Source: Setophaga petechia | Taxonomy: Eukaryota; Chordata; Aves; Passeriformes; Parulidae | Direction of reading: 5' to 3' | DNA length: 64,000 nucleotides | Assembly: GCA_024362935.1 (NCBI GenBank) | Contig: JANCRA010000005.1 | Coordinates: forward strand, 22,838,235 to 22,902,234 | Shown here: positions 1 through 11,640 of the stretch, in pieces | How the letters are laid out: each line of letters begins with the position of its first letter | Position numbering within the stretch: the first letter of the stretch is position 1 | Program-made: the position numbers and the translations under genes | Notes under the pieces: model-generated | What the model saw: the letters and a program-made list of their open reading frames with translations, nothing else | What the model was told of the DNA's origin: nothing | Databases searched by the model: none

Positions 1-506
1 TTTCATGAAAGCATATTATTTTCTTCAAGATGGAAATAAACATCAACCATAGGGCTTTTTAAGATTTCTGAAAAAATTCAGTGTGACTTATATTCCTAAA
101 TCACTTATTTTCAAGTACCCTAGCTATTTTCTAGATAAACATATTTTTTGTCTCTGATTGCAGACTTTACATAAGCATTTTTAAATATTTCAAGCACAGT
201 CTGATAGAAAAATTGAGCCCCAGATGAGGATGAAATACAGCTTGGTTAAATTTTCATAGTGGGTTATACAGAGTTTATATGAAAGAGGAATGAACATGTA
301 TGACATAGAAAATTTTAATTTATGGAGTTAGTAGTAAAGAGTAGATATACAGCCATCACATGTTTTCTGTGCTAAATAATAATCAATAAACAAGTTAAAA
401 AATGCCCGCTGTAAAGCACACTGCAACATTTTAAAACATATTTGGTACTTTCATGAAATGAAAAGATACTACTTTTCCTCACAGAAACCCTAAAGTTAAA
501 GTATAC
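1..506 (-). other. Intron at window edge
   Basis: AT-rich intron downstream of the acidic exon; PEVK continues outside the window. Nothing recognised. Confidence 0.65.
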
Positions 507-851
507 CTTTGGCTGGTAGGGGAGCCTTCTCTTCATACTGAGGAACCTGCGGCTCTTCCTCCTCATACTCAGCAACTTCCTCTCTGTAATAAGCAGCCTC
601 TTCTTCATAATGGGTGACTTCTTCTTCCTCTTCATACTGAGGAACTTCTTCCTCTTCATACTGAGGGACTTCCTCCTCATAGTGACTAACTTCTTCATAA
701 TGGCGAACTTCCTCCTTGTACTGGATTACCTCCCTCTCATACCTGGTGGTGTCTTCCTCCTCGTACCTTGGAGCCTCTTCCTCCTCCTCATACTGAGGAA
801 CTTCAATGTACGCCTTTTCTTTTCGGACAACTGTCTTGCGTACTTCAGGCA
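507..851 (-). CDS. TTN: Glu/Tyr-rich acidic PEVK exon, 345 nt
   Basis: Phase 1-1, 115 residues, the longest PEVK exon here. After VPEVRKTVVRKEKAYIEV come about a dozen short YEEE-type units (VPQYEEEE, VRHYEEVSHYEEEV, VTHYEEEAAYYREEV), then APLPAKG. The dense negative charge and regular Tyr spacing fit the poly-E class of PEVK, thought to interact with the basic PPAK modules. Confidence 0.93.
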
Positions 852-1049
852 CTTAAAAAGATACCAATTAAAAGAACCTTAAAATTTAGCACGTAGATCT
901 TACTAATAAAAAGGATCACAAGGCATTGTCAATTAAGAATTAACCAGAGGAAGAACATTCCGTAGAAAACAAATCAGTACTTATTGCACATGGAACATAC
1001 AAGACACAAAAAACATTTACACCATATTTGAATACTCTATCCAGTATAC

Positions 1050-1133
1050 CTTTGGCTGGTGGTCTTGCCATTTTTTTAGGAGGATAAATTGGTGCTCTTT
1101 CTTCAATGATAGCCCTCTCTGGTACATCAGGCA
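1050..1133 (-). CDS. TTN: PEVK exon, 84 nt
   Basis: Phase 1-1. VPDVPERAIIEERAPIYP then PKKMARPPAK; canonical module. Confidence 0.92.
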
Positions 1134-3192
1134 CTTAAAAGATACAGTACAATTACATTTAAGAATTTTTATATGCAAATTGTTTAAAAGAAAAAGTATT
1201 GGCAAGAAACAGAAAATGATATCTTACAAATACATGACTGACATGTAAAAGACAAGTGTGCTTATTGCCACTGGACATGTAGCTAGGGAAGTCATTAGAC
1301 TTCTTTTCAATTAAGAAACAACAAACTTTTCAAGGTACCAATATAAGCAGCTGATATGATTCCTGCTTCATCCACTTCTGCCAACAGTGAAGTTAAGTTT
1401 GTTGATGGGCAGAACTCAAAATCCAAAGCCATTCAATTACAAAATCAAAAACTTCATTGTTCTCTGTAGCAGCCCCTTGCCAGAGCAGTGACACTTTGCA
1501 CTACCTCAGGAAGAGATCAAGAGTCCTCATTCACTGACAACAAAAGATTTGTTTAGGAAACTCTAGATGAAGGTGAAGGAATGCATGGAGAAAAACTTGG
1601 AGAGTGACTAACAATAAGATAAGGGCTCTGGTCTAATTAAAAGCAAAAGAATGACCTGCTCAGTGAGAAGGGTGTTTTTCCTCTTCTGTCAATTACTTTA
1701 CGAAGTGACTTGTTTCTTCTGACATGGCAAGGAGCTGTTCCCTGTAAAAGCAGGGGCATCTCCAAAAGATCAAGATGTGGATATGTTCATTTTTTAAGAC
1801 TTATTCGGGAAAGAATGCTGTGTTTAAGCAGCATATTCTCTTTTACAGAAGCGTGTGAGTCTTGTCTTCTGAGGCAGGTGTCTTGGAAAATTTTTGGCCA
1901 ATATGATTGGAAACTGCACAGAAAATCACCTTGGCATTTTAAGATCTGGTAGACTTGCCAATTCAGAGAATAACTGTGGCATTTTTCTTAACAGATTTGA
2001 GATTTTTTTCTGACCTTCAGAGATGGAATCCATTCTGTTGCTGACAGATTTGAGAATTTCTAGAAGCTTTATTCAGGACAAGCTCCAGTGAGCATAGATG
2101 AGTAGCTGCCACAAGTCTTGATGCTTGGTGTTATTTTGGGGGCAATGTGAAGACTCATTATCTCTCTAAGTATTTTCTGGCACAGCCTTCCTTGATATTT
2201 AATTATAAATTCCAGGTACATCTACACTTGAAATCTTAAACTGAAACTGCTTGGAACTGACACTTTGGTGGATTTGAAACAAAAAACTGCATTATGCATG
2301 AGTGCCCTTTCCAGAAAGCTCAGATTCCTTTGGATTCTTTTTTCCAGCTAAAACGCCCATGTTTGGTACCCTATTGGAGAACTGTTGCCTTTAATGTCTT
2401 TCTGCTTTGACCCTTTTCTTTCCAGACCAAATGGCATGTTACACCTGCCTAACAGAGAGCCAAAGGTCATCCTTCATCACACTCTTGGTACTCATAGTAT
2501 GCTTGTTCCCCCAACTTTGGAGACTAAACAGGTAGTTTAACCTCATGCTGATTTGTCTGTGTTAATCTTTCATGATATGAATATGAAAATGCCATTTATC
2601 AACTGTATAAGATCTAAAAGTAGTGACTGTGAGGCATCTTGTGGGTCATTTTTCACAAATCAATTGCTAATCTGCAAAAGTAAAAGAGCAATAAATTTTC
2701 CTTAAAGGCTATGGACTGTTGAGCAGGCAGATCCATTACATTGGATTGTGTTCAGTGTCTCAGCCATGCAGGCAACAACAGAGCTAATGATATTTTTTTT
2801 AACCTTCAGATTTAGGTGAGGAGTTGCTTTTACAGAACAGGAAAGGTCTGTCTGTCTTTTCAGAATAATAAAGCATGTTAATTTAAAGGAAAGCAAAGAC
2901 TGTCTCTTGCTTCCCCTCAAAGGTCAGACAGGTGGCAAGATTTAAAAAGGAAGACCTAATGAAATTATTTGGCTTCCACGATGTGAACAGCAGCAAGCCA
3001 AGGGAAAGAATTAAATGAGAGACAGTATTTTATTGTGAGAATGAAATACTGTCCTGCCTTATTCTACAAGCTTCACTTTTATGATAAACTGGCAGTAGCG
3101 AAGAACATGAAATTTAGTTTTATTCTCTCTGGGGTTTTTTTACTAGCTGATGAGATGTAACTTTGGATACAGAATTCTTTTAGTCTTCATAC
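1134..3192 (-). other. 2.06 kb intron
   Basis: Longest PEVK intron here. Scanned for PPAK-type and acidic modules and for transposon ends; nothing recognised. Confidence 0.6.
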
Positions 3193-3273
3193 CTGTGTAT
3201 GAAATCTCCTTTTCTGTGTGGAGAGAAACGGATACTTCCTCTGACATAGCCCAATGTTCTTCTTCTGTTGGTA
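3193..3273 (-). CDS. TTN: Trp-containing PEVK exon, 81 nt
   Basis: Phase 1-1, bounded by AG (ending 3274) and GTATG. VPTEEEHWAMSEEVSVSL then HTEKEISYT. Third member of the family with exons 6967-7044 and 11554-11640. Confidence 0.87.
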
Positions 3274-3469
3274 CTTCAAAGACAGAGTCTAAGATTAATT
3301 TTTTTTCTGGTGTAATATCATGTACACTAATAAATATCCCATTTGGGGTTTCTTAGAAAAATAAATATTGTTTCCTGACACCACCCACACCCAGAGTAAT
3401 TGGGAAAAACATGTCTAGTATTTTTCAAAGGCTTTGTAAAAGTTCCTCTGGGACTACAGTGGATCATAG

Positions 3470-3550
3470 TGATGGACTTGGTAGTGTAAGGTTAATGGTT
3501 GGACTCAATGACCTTAATGTCTTGTCCGACTTAAATGATTCTATAATTCT
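3470..3550 (+). mobile_element. CR1 LINE 3' end fragment
   Basis: Contains ggttggactcaatgacctt and ends in tgattctataattct, the typical 3' UTR and terminal short repeats of CR1 retrotransposons of birds and other sauropsids. Opposite in orientation to TTN, truncated and diverged; it may extend to about 3405. It lies in a 378-bp intron between two PEVK exons. Confidence 0.8.
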
Positions 3551-3651
3551 AAATTTGAAGCTCAGGAGACATGCCAGACCAATAGGCCTGAAGCTCTGGT
3601 AGTCTTACATCAGCACAATCTGTTCACAGATTAACCCATGGGCAGGACTAC

Positions 3652-3735
3652 CTTCTGGTGGTGGAGACACTTTTCTCTTTTGAACAGCGATGGATACTCT
3701 TTCTTCTCTGGCAGTTTTCCTCTGTGCTTCTGGCA
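3652..3735 (-). CDS. TTN: PEVK exon, 84 nt
   Basis: Phase 1-1. VPEAQRKTAREERVSIAV then QKRKVSPPPE; donor GTAGTC. Confidence 0.9.
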
Positions 3736-4456
3736 CTTTAAAGATAGTAATTGTAAGAAAACTAGCTTCTAAAATAAATCACACACATTCTGAAACTTGT
3801 ATGAAAGAATTATAGACAAACAATTAGGAGTAAATAGCACACTGTTTAAAAGAAAATATAATAAACACAACAATCACAGGAGACATACAGATAATGTAGT
3901 AAAATAATATATCTAATATTAGAGTAATAGATATATAGACAAAAAAAATTGAGCAGGAAGTAAGATGGAATGAAGATGAAAGTAAGAGGTAAAGACTTTG
4001 TCTCTAAACTCTTCAGAAACTCAATTAAACCACAGAACACCACACACTCAGGGTACAAAACAAAATCAAACACAAGATAAGCACAGAAACAGAGAACATA
4101 TTTGTAAGTTTGAAACACTTCACTGAATATTGACAATATTATAAACATTGATTTTTTTTTAAATTTTGTGTTCAATTTTTTTTCACTGAGTAAATGTTGT
4201 CACTCAGCTTTGCAAGCATTTAAGCATCCAGAGTGATCAATGAAATTAAACAGTAGTTAAAAAATGCAAAGAATGAAGGTGCATGACTATTCTCTGTCAC
4301 ATTCAGCAGTATATTGAAGGGGAAAAGATGAAGGTCCTTTTCATTTATAACCAAATCAGGAGACACAGATTTTATTAACTAGGTAGACTGTGACTATGAT
4401 GCACATGGATGTCTGATATTTAAAAACCATCTCTACTTCCAAAACAACTTGTATAC
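3736..4456 (-). other. Intron
   Basis: 721 bp, AT-rich; nothing recognised. Confidence 0.65.
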
Positions 4457-4531
4457 CTTTAGCTGGTGGAGCTGCCACTTTCTGTGAAATTGGAACAGGT
4501 ACTTTGTCCTCTGGCACAGGCTTCTTGGGCA
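4457..4531 (-). CDS. TTN: PEVK exon, 75 nt
   Basis: Phase 1-1. VPKKPVPEDKVPVPISQK then VAAPPAK; acceptor GCTAGCAG with a short pyrimidine tract. Confidence 0.91.
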
Positions 4532-4763
4532 CTGCTAGCAGTTTGTAAAAGAAGTTTATTGTAATAGATGTTAAATTAATCACAGTATACAAATATAAGC
4601 AGATGACAAAACACAAATCAAAGACTTGACATTTCTTCAAGTAAAAAAAGAAAAAAAGACAGCAAACACTGAACATTAGAGTCTGTGTTAGATAACTAGA
4701 CATAAATACAAACCACTATTCTGAGACAAGACTTCTCCAGTGTAACTCTGAAAATTTATATAC

Positions 4764-4841
4764 CTTTCTTTGGTGGAGCCACTTCTTTTTTAGCAACTGC
4801 AACTTTTTCTTCTGTAATAATTTTCCTGTGCACTTCAGTCA
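4764..4841 (-). CDS. TTN: PEVK exon, 78 nt
   Basis: Phase 1-1. VTEVHRKIITEEKVAVAK then KEVAPPKK. Confidence 0.92.
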
Positions 4842-5139
4842 CTTAAAAATAATGTGCAGGGATATTTAATTACAATATTTGAAATGCAGATATATGTTTG
4901 TTTTACTTATTCTGATTGTTTAAAAAAAGTGCTAAGTGAACTTCAACAGCAACAGAAATAAGACACTGCTAAAGAGCTTTCTTTACATCCACAGCACCCA
5001 AATGACTAGAGTCAAAAGAAAGGGGAGATCCCTATAAAGGTTACAGACACTAACAAACAAAACTGTATTTAAGTAAATTGCCTAAACACAAATACTGCAA
5101 GATCTAACTAAAAAATCTCCATGGTAATAATCTGTTTAC

Positions 5140-5202
5140 CTTTGGTTGTTGGAGGTTCTTCAAATTCCTCCTCAAAAGTGGGCACCAATGCTTCTTCAGG
5201 TT
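5140..5202 (-). CDS. TTN: Acidic PEVK exon, 63 nt
   Basis: Phase 1-1. EPEEALVPTFEEEFEEPP then TTK. Confidence 0.9.
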
Positions 5203-5492
5203 CTTAAAAAAGATTGTGTAACTTTAGAAAATTTGTTTGATTTCATCAACAGGTATAAGATAGAAGATGAAATAACATATAAATAACATAAAATAACATA
5301 TAAATCTCATCAAGACAGCACAGGTCACAGGTGTCATTGTAGACAAACAGACATAAAAACATGTTTAATGTGGAAGAAATTTGATACTGTTGCACCAACA
5401 GTACAATCCCCAGCCAAGGCATATATGTTAAAAATGGAATGTAGCAAAAAAGCTTTTTTCTTTTTTTGCAACAGAAACAAACACTGATCTAC

Positions 5493-5576
5493 CTTTTGCT
5501 GGTGGAGCCACCATTTTTTTAGACACAGGAACAAGCACTTTCTCTTTAGGAACTGCCTTCTTATGAACTTCAGGAA
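5493..5576 (-). CDS. TTN: PEVK exon, 84 nt
   Basis: Phase 1-1. VPEVHKKAVPKEKVLVPV then SKKMVAPPAK; canonical. Confidence 0.93.
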
Positions 5577-5826
5577 CTTCAGAAAAATGAGCAAGATGAG
5601 AAGGAAGATGAGAAAGAACATTAAAGTGTAATATTTACAATTGTCTACTACATAATGTGTTTTACTGAATTAACACAAACAAGAATTTTCAAAGTACAAG
5701 GTGGAATTTGAGACAGCATTCATCACTGTGAGAACACACCACCTACGTCAACATGTACAAGCAAGACAGTAAGACAAACATAATCCCTTTGAAGACACAT
5801 CAACCAGTTGAGGAACTGGTTTATAC

Positions 5827-5901
5827 CTTTAACTCCTGGAGCTTCCTTTGGAGCAGCTGGGACTTTTGGCTCAGGGACAATTCTCCTGTGCTTCTCAGGC
5901 A
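5827..5901 (-). CDS. TTN: PEVK exon, 75 nt
   Basis: Phase 1-1. VPEKHRRIVPEPKVPAAP then KEAPGVK. Confidence 0.92.
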
Positions 5902-6057
5902 CTTTAAAAGATTACAATACATAGTTTTACATACAGGAATAGTATCTCTATAGCACAAACACATACAAAAATGCCAAAAATGGACATAAACGTGTAGCGG
6001 CCATATAATGTTAAGAATGATGAAACAACTCATATGTTGAATGAAATGAACTTATAC

Positions 6058-6132
6058 CTTTTTTAGGTGGGGCTTCCTCTCTTTTTGGAGCAGTTACTGT
6101 CTCCTCTATGTAGTAAGACTCTTCTTCAGTCA
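6058..6132 (-). CDS. TTN: PEVK exon, 75 nt
   Basis: Phase 1-1. VTEEESYYIEETVTAPKR then EEAPPKK. Confidence 0.92.
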
Positions 6133-6966
6133 CTTTTAAAAAGAGTAAAATATAAAAATACTAAAGTGTAAGTATTTCACATAAATTACTGTCTTTATGG
6201 CCCTGGTAAGCAACAAAATATTTCTAAGACAAAAATAAACAGTGTGCTTTAGTAACAGACTCTTCTGGGATGACAAAATCTATATTCAAGCCATTCTGCT
6301 TCCACTGAGGCCAATGGAAACACTCCAAGCAGCTTAAATGGAACTGAGAGACTGAGCTCTCATCTTATATTTGCATGGAATTTGAAAATGCTCCATTCCT
6401 CTGTCCACTAAGTCACTAATGTTGAAATCTGTACATTTTGAGAAACCTTCTTTCCCAAGACTGAGAAAATTCCTTGACTAAAGATGTCCCTGGAAAAATC
6501 TGTGGTGTCATTAGTCATAGAAACTGAGTCAGTCAATGTTACTGTCCTTTGCAGTATTATGTGGCCACCAATAAAATTACAGGTGGAAACAATATCATTA
6601 TTATACAGTGAAATTATCTGAGGAACCCGAGTGCATCATGGCATTTGGAAGAACATGTACTTTATCCAAGCAACCTGGTGGAAGAGGAACTTCCAACAGA
6701 GGATTTTTGTAAACAGAAAGAAGTCCTGATAGATCTCACTATCAAAGAGATAACTTACAATTTTCACTGTATTGAAACAGGATTAGCTACTCCACTTTTC
6801 AAAAGCAAGCAATAGAAATGGTAGAAATAAAAATTAAAATTTGCAAGTTACAAAACATATTTATATAGTAGTATTTTTCCCTCATAAATAAAGCAGATAT
6901 TAATCCAAACTGTCTATTTGGATTACTTTTTTGCTTTTGTCTAGTGTTCCTGAATTGTTGTCATAC
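6133..6966 (-). other. Intron
   Basis: 834 bp; nothing recognised. Confidence 0.65.
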
Positions 6967-7044
6967 CTTCAGAAATTTCTTCTCTGTGGATGGAAATAGA
7001 TACTTCCTCTCTTTCTTCTTCAGACCATTCTTCAACTGTTGGTT
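6967..7044 (-). CDS. TTN: Trp-containing PEVK exon, 78 nt
   Basis: Phase 1-1. EPTVEEWSEEEREEVSIS then IHREEISE. Paralogous to exons 11554-11640 and 3193-3273. Confidence 0.9.
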
Positions 7045-8195
7045 CTTTAAGGAAAATTATTAATTTTAGTATCTTTGGAGGATGGATAAATGGAGAGAGG
7101 GAAGGATTGATGGATAGAGAAGATGAAGTACAATTCTTAGAAGTTCTAGATGTCAATGACAGATATGCATACAATCCAGAAAGAGCTGTGCACTGTATGC
7201 ATATGTATGATTTGTTCTAAATTATGTAGTTTGTCCATGTCCCAGATTTCCTATTGTATGTTGTTTTATCTAGTATCATTCTCTTGTCAACTGTCAGTTT
7301 ATTAGAATGCCTCAGCTCCCCAAATTTCCCCATTACAACAGCTGAAGTGGGGGAACAATAGTCAGAGTATTAGAGGTTTCTCCTTGATCCAACTGTATGA
7401 AAGTGAGGAAAGGAAAAAATGAGATGGATAGGTCAAGAACTGAAAGGAAATCCTGGCATATACTCATTTACAAAGGTGACTGTATCAGGGAAAACCTCAA
7501 CTAGTTCTTGAGAAGAGATTAATTTGCAGGAGAGAAACAGAAATTAACACTGCATGTATCCATATGGATGTGCATTTGCAAGTTCATATTTTAGATGGAC
7601 ATGTTCCAAATTTTCTTCTAAAAATTCATTTATGGTTTTAAAAAGAAAGTGCAAATTTTCTTGACTGGGTAGTTATTAATGGGACATAAAAACAGACAAA
7701 ATAATGTTTCAGCATTCTTGAAGTTATCTTGAAGCAGATATTATGTGGAATTGTTCTAACTTAAAACAACTGATCTCAATTTTCCCTGAACACAAGAATG
7801 TGAACTGAAAGCTGGTGAGAAGGGAAGCAGTATTTTATCTTGAGGGCTACAGAAAGCCCTAGGCATTGGTAGTATGACAAATGAATGGTTAAAGCCCTAA
7901 TTTTTAGAGTCTAAAAATAAATCTAAAATAAATTTGCTACTGCAAATTTATGAGGCCCTCATTTGAAGAATATTGTATTCAGTAGTAGAGTTTCCATGAC
8001 AATGTGGTGGGATCCTGACATTCAAGACTGAAATTGTAAATGTCACTTTTGGAGGCTTTTAACTGCCTGCAGTTCAGCACAAAACTTATACAAGATAACC
8101 ATCAAAAATGTTTGATGTTATTTTGATCTTGATATTAGAACAACAGACTTGCAGACATAGCACAAGTTTCTCACTATTGTCAGCTTAGAGTGTAC
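7045..8195 (-). other. Intron
   Basis: 1.15 kb, AT-rich; no exon, repeat family or relic recognised. Confidence 0.65.
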
Positions 8196-8294
8196 CTTCA
8201 GGTGATGGGATTTCCTCTGGAATGGCAACAGATATTCTCTCTTCTGTAATAAGTACTCTTTCTTCAAAGGTGGCTTTCTTCTGCACTTCAGGCA
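8196..8294 (-). CDS. TTN: PEVK exon, 99 nt
   Basis: Phase 1-1. VPEVQKKATFEERVLITE then ERISVAIPEEIPSPE. Confidence 0.92.
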
Positions 8295-8598
8295 CTTTGG
8301 AAGATAATGATATTAAATGTATGTTTTTCCAATTCCATAGTGAAACAAAGTTTTGAAATGCTAAATCTAGGTTTCCAAAGAAGGGTATTGAGCACATAAC
8401 ATAGAACAGAGATTCAATATTTAGAAAGAATACTATGCAAGTATTGCACATGAGATACAACATCCTGTAATGATTCATTGTGTAAATCAGAGCAGCAGGA
8501 CTCACAGGAGAAGCACAATTCAACGACTACTAACAGCACAGGACTTATAGACAGAAGCTGAGAAATAGCATATTCTTGTATTCTACTGGAAAGCATAC

Positions 8599-8682
8599 CT
8601 TTTGCTGGAGGAGCCTCAATTTTTTTAGGAACAGCAGGAGATACTTTTTCTTTAGGGACAGGTTTCTTAGGAACTGCAGGCA
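8599..8682 (-). CDS. TTN: PEVK exon, 84 nt
   Basis: Phase 1-1. VPAVPKKPVPKEKVSPAV then PKKIEAPPAK; canonical 28-residue module. Confidence 0.94.
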
Positions 8683-8873
8683 CTTAAAAAAAGTACTTGT
8701 TTTAGAACGTTTGAAGTAAAAACTGGCACATGCATCATGCAAGAGAAAGGTGTTGTTGAGAAAGATTACACATGGATATGTTTTGCTTACCAAACATGAC
8801 AGTTGACCAAAATGAGATAAATGCAATATTCTAAAGATTACAATAAATTATATTAAAGTGAGCTGTATTGTAC

Positions 8874-8951
8874 CTTTTGCAGGGGGAGTTTCTACTTTAG
8901 GAACATATGGCAATTTTTCTTCTGGAGCTGTTTTTTTAGGTATTTTTGGCA
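8874..8951 (-). CDS. TTN: PEVK exon, 78 nt
   Basis: Phase 1-1. VPKIPKKTAPEEKLPYVP then KVETPPAK; canonical. Confidence 0.92.
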
Positions 8952-9144
8952 CTTCAAAGATCTTAATTATAATATTATCAGCTTATATTAGCAAGTTTTT
9001 AAAGAATAAATCTACAGCACACCTATACACAAAACTGACACAAAAGATACACATTAACGTAGATGAAGTACCAGTATAACCCAAAATTTGACATAAACAA
9101 GATGCTTAAGGTAATAAGAAAAGAACATTATTTTTAAATTGTAC

Positions 9145-9222
9145 CTTTAGGTGTTGGAGCTTCCTCTCTTTTTGGAACAGCAACCTTTTTCTCTGGGGGA
9201 GCTTTCTTAGGAACTTCCGGCA
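9145..9222 (-). CDS. TTN: PEVK exon, 78 nt
   Basis: Phase 1-1. VPEVPKKAPPEKKVAVPK then REEAPTPK; canonical. Confidence 0.92.
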
Positions 9223-9588
9223 CTTAAAAAACCATAAAGTGTAAGATAACTGAATTCTAAATTTTAAAGATTTATTGGAGTATTATGGGTTTCATTAATA
9301 GATAGACATCTTCCATTTGTAAGAATATCAAGACACACCACATAACACATTCATACACTTAACATAGAAAGATCTATGACAAGAGGAACATATGTTTGAT
9401 ACAAAACAAAATCAAACCAGTCTCTGGAAGACTATCAAATACTTTAAGACTGATTACTTAACTGAAGATTGAGATGCTCAAATATACTACCAGGTTTTAA
9501 AAAAATCTCATGGATGTACAAAGAATTATACAAAATATATAAATTCTAACACGAACATGCTTACATACAGACTAACAGGAAAATAAAA

Positions 9589-9615
9589 CTCAACAAGTAG
9601 TGCACACTTGTTGAG
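9589..9615. repeat. Inverted repeat beside the decayed exon
   Basis: Perfect 10-bp arms CTCAACAAGT/ACTTGTTGAG around a 7-nt loop. Confidence 0.8.
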
Positions 9616-9619
9616 TAAG

Positions 9620-9682
9620 TGTTGGGAAAAGAAACATTTTCTTTTTCATGTCCTTTTTCTTCAGGCACAGTTTTTCTAGGCC
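9620..9682 (-). pseudogene. Probable decayed PEVK exon
   Basis: After an AG at 9683-9684 the frame used by its neighbours reads GPRKTVPEEKGHEKENVSFP, which matches the PKKxVPEEK core of adjacent exons. The usual Val at the start is Gly and no AAAG|GT donor follows. Instead the expected 3' end meets a 10-bp inverted repeat (9589-9615). It lies where a PEVK exon would be expected in a 656-bp intron. Confidence 0.55.
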
Positions 9683-9878
9683 CTTCAAAACCTCTAAAGG
9701 TATCAAAATTCATCTAGGCTATCCTTCTAAGGCTTTTGAATGCCTCAGATGAGAACAGACATTCAGACATAACACACAAAGATTACATTTATCATATGTG
9801 TTGAGAATATAAGAGAAGTTAGGAAAAGGGGACAATAACACAGAACTGGTTAAAGCCCACATTCAAAAGATGCTGTAC

Positions 9879-9956
9879 CTTTTGCTGGGGGGGGCACTTC
9901 TTTTTTAGCAACAGCAACTTTCTTTTCTGGAACAGGTTTCTTAGGGGCTTCAGGCA
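9879..9956 (-). CDS. TTN: PEVK exon, 78 nt
   Basis: Phase 1-1. VPEAPKKPVPEKKVAVAK then KEVPPPAK; canonical. Confidence 0.93.
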
Positions 9957-10516
9957 CTTTGGGAAACATTGTTAAAGTAAGAGATCTTTAGTTTTTGGAA
10001 CACTAATCCAGATTTGATAATCCAAGATTGTTCTATACAATGAAGACAGTGCTTGGACAAGGAGATGAGCACTGCAACTGACACAATACAATGTACAGCT
10101 TTTTGTGCACAAATGTGGACAGTACAGGAAAGACACTATGATACAGTATAAAAGTCCTATGTTAAAATCACTGCAGTAGCACCTTTCATTTTACTCTCTT
10201 GAAGTAAAAACACTCTACACTTGCCTAAAAACACCACACAACTTAAATAGAAATAATAAGTACAAGATATTTAAGAGAGTGAAGGACCCAAGCTGAGACA
10301 AATTCAAGCTGTAATCTAAGTTACAGCACAATTGAAAAACTGAAATAGTGCAACAGAGACAATGCAAAATCAAATAATGCATATGGAGATAGTGCAAAAC
10401 AAAGACACATAGAGAGTAAATTCCTAAATATATGCAAGAAAACATAAAAAATAATACAAAGAAAGAAATTTTTTTGGGCTTTACTTCTTTCTTTTTTTCT
10501 AGAGCAGTTAAAATAC

Positions 10517-10597
10517 CTTTAGCTGATGGAGCTTCTGCTTTAGGGACAGGAACAGGTTTTCTTTCTTCTGGAACACGCCTCTTTGGTATCTCAGGCA
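10517..10597 (-). CDS. TTN: PEVK exon, 81 nt
   Basis: Phase 1-1. VPEIPKRRVPEERKPVPV then PKAEAPSAK; canonical PPAK-type module. Confidence 0.93.
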
Positions 10598-10943
10598 CTT
10601 TAAAAGATAGGTGGTGATCATTTAGGAGACAGCTAAAATAATTGGTAAACCACAGTTGGCTACTCTTTACATGGTGTGTAAGCAAACAATATATGTCAAA
10701 AACTAACCTGTTTTATCAAACAGATACAACAAACCCATCTCACAAAAAGCTTTTAAAGGCATTATTTAAAGTCATGAAGAGGAATAAGATAAGAATGCAA
10801 TAAGGCTTGAAGTTTTGACAGCAGAGCCATAGAGAAATTGAAAGATCTCAGTTCTGATATGCTATCCTTTGGTAAACAGTGTTACAGACAGATAATGTGA
10901 AAGTTCAGAAAAACAGAGCAGATGTTGACGCAAAGACATTCAC

Positions 10944-11009
10944 CTTCAACGTGAGAGATCTCCAGTTCTGTAGAAACAACTTCTTCCTCCTCCTCAACCT
11001 CTCTATGTG
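10944..11009 (-). CDS. TTN: Acidic PEVK exon, 66 nt
   Basis: Phase 1-1. AHREVEEEEEVVSTELEI then SHVE; five consecutive Glu. Confidence 0.88.
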
Positions 11010-11248
11010 CTACAATAGGAATTTTAAAGATATTAAATGTTGATATAGGAAATATCAATGTCCACAGTAAATCTGAAAAACTTCAAGAAGATATTATGTG
11101 TGTACATGACACAATCATCACTGAAACATATATATTAATATGTTAAAAATTTAATCCAGAAAATGAACAGCATGTACTGAATTTTGAGTCAAATTAAAAC
11201 AAACAAGCAGACAAATATTTATTAGACTCCCATCAATAATCAAACTAC

Positions 11249-11311
11249 CTTCAATTGGGTAAACAGCTTCAAAGAATCTTTCTTCAACTGTTTTCTCATG
11301 CTCTGTTGGCT
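11249..11311 (-). CDS. TTN: PEVK exon, 63 nt
   Basis: Phase 1-1. EPTEHEKTVEERFFEAVYP; acidic with aromatic residues. Confidence 0.88.
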
Positions 11312-11553
11312 CTTCAAAGAAAAATATTTAAACAATAGTAAGATAAAATCGTTGAAATATTTCTATCTATTAAGCTAAATAATACTAAAGCTACATAAAA
11401 CAATGGACAAAGAAAGCAAGGCATACTTAAAGACAAATGTACAATATGTCTAAATATGTAATTCGACATACATAAAAATAGATCAAAAGAAAATATAGTA
11501 AGATTGATAGATTGTTCTGATTTGGGTACACAGACTTTTGGTTTTGTACATAC

Positions 11554-11640
11554 CTGTAACATCATATGAATACTCTTCTTCTCTATGGACAGAAACTGAC
11601 ATCTTTTCTTCTGAAACAGTCCATGTTTCTACTGTTGGTA
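11554..11640 (-). CDS. TTN: Trp-containing PEVK exon, 87 nt
   Basis: Phase 1-1. VPTVETWTVSEEKMSVSV then HREEEYSYDVT. Paralogous to exons 6967-7044 and 3193-3273. Confidence 0.91.

Noticed and set aside
610..882. Plus-strand Phe/Leu-rich open frame
   Set aside because: Antisense of the Glu/Tyr-rich PEVK exon; GAA and TAT codons read as TTC and ATA. No signal of its own.
4140..4170. Long minus-strand frame near 3846-4175 as a membrane protein
   Set aside because: Hydrophobic translation of AT-rich intron; no homology and not bounded by splice sites.
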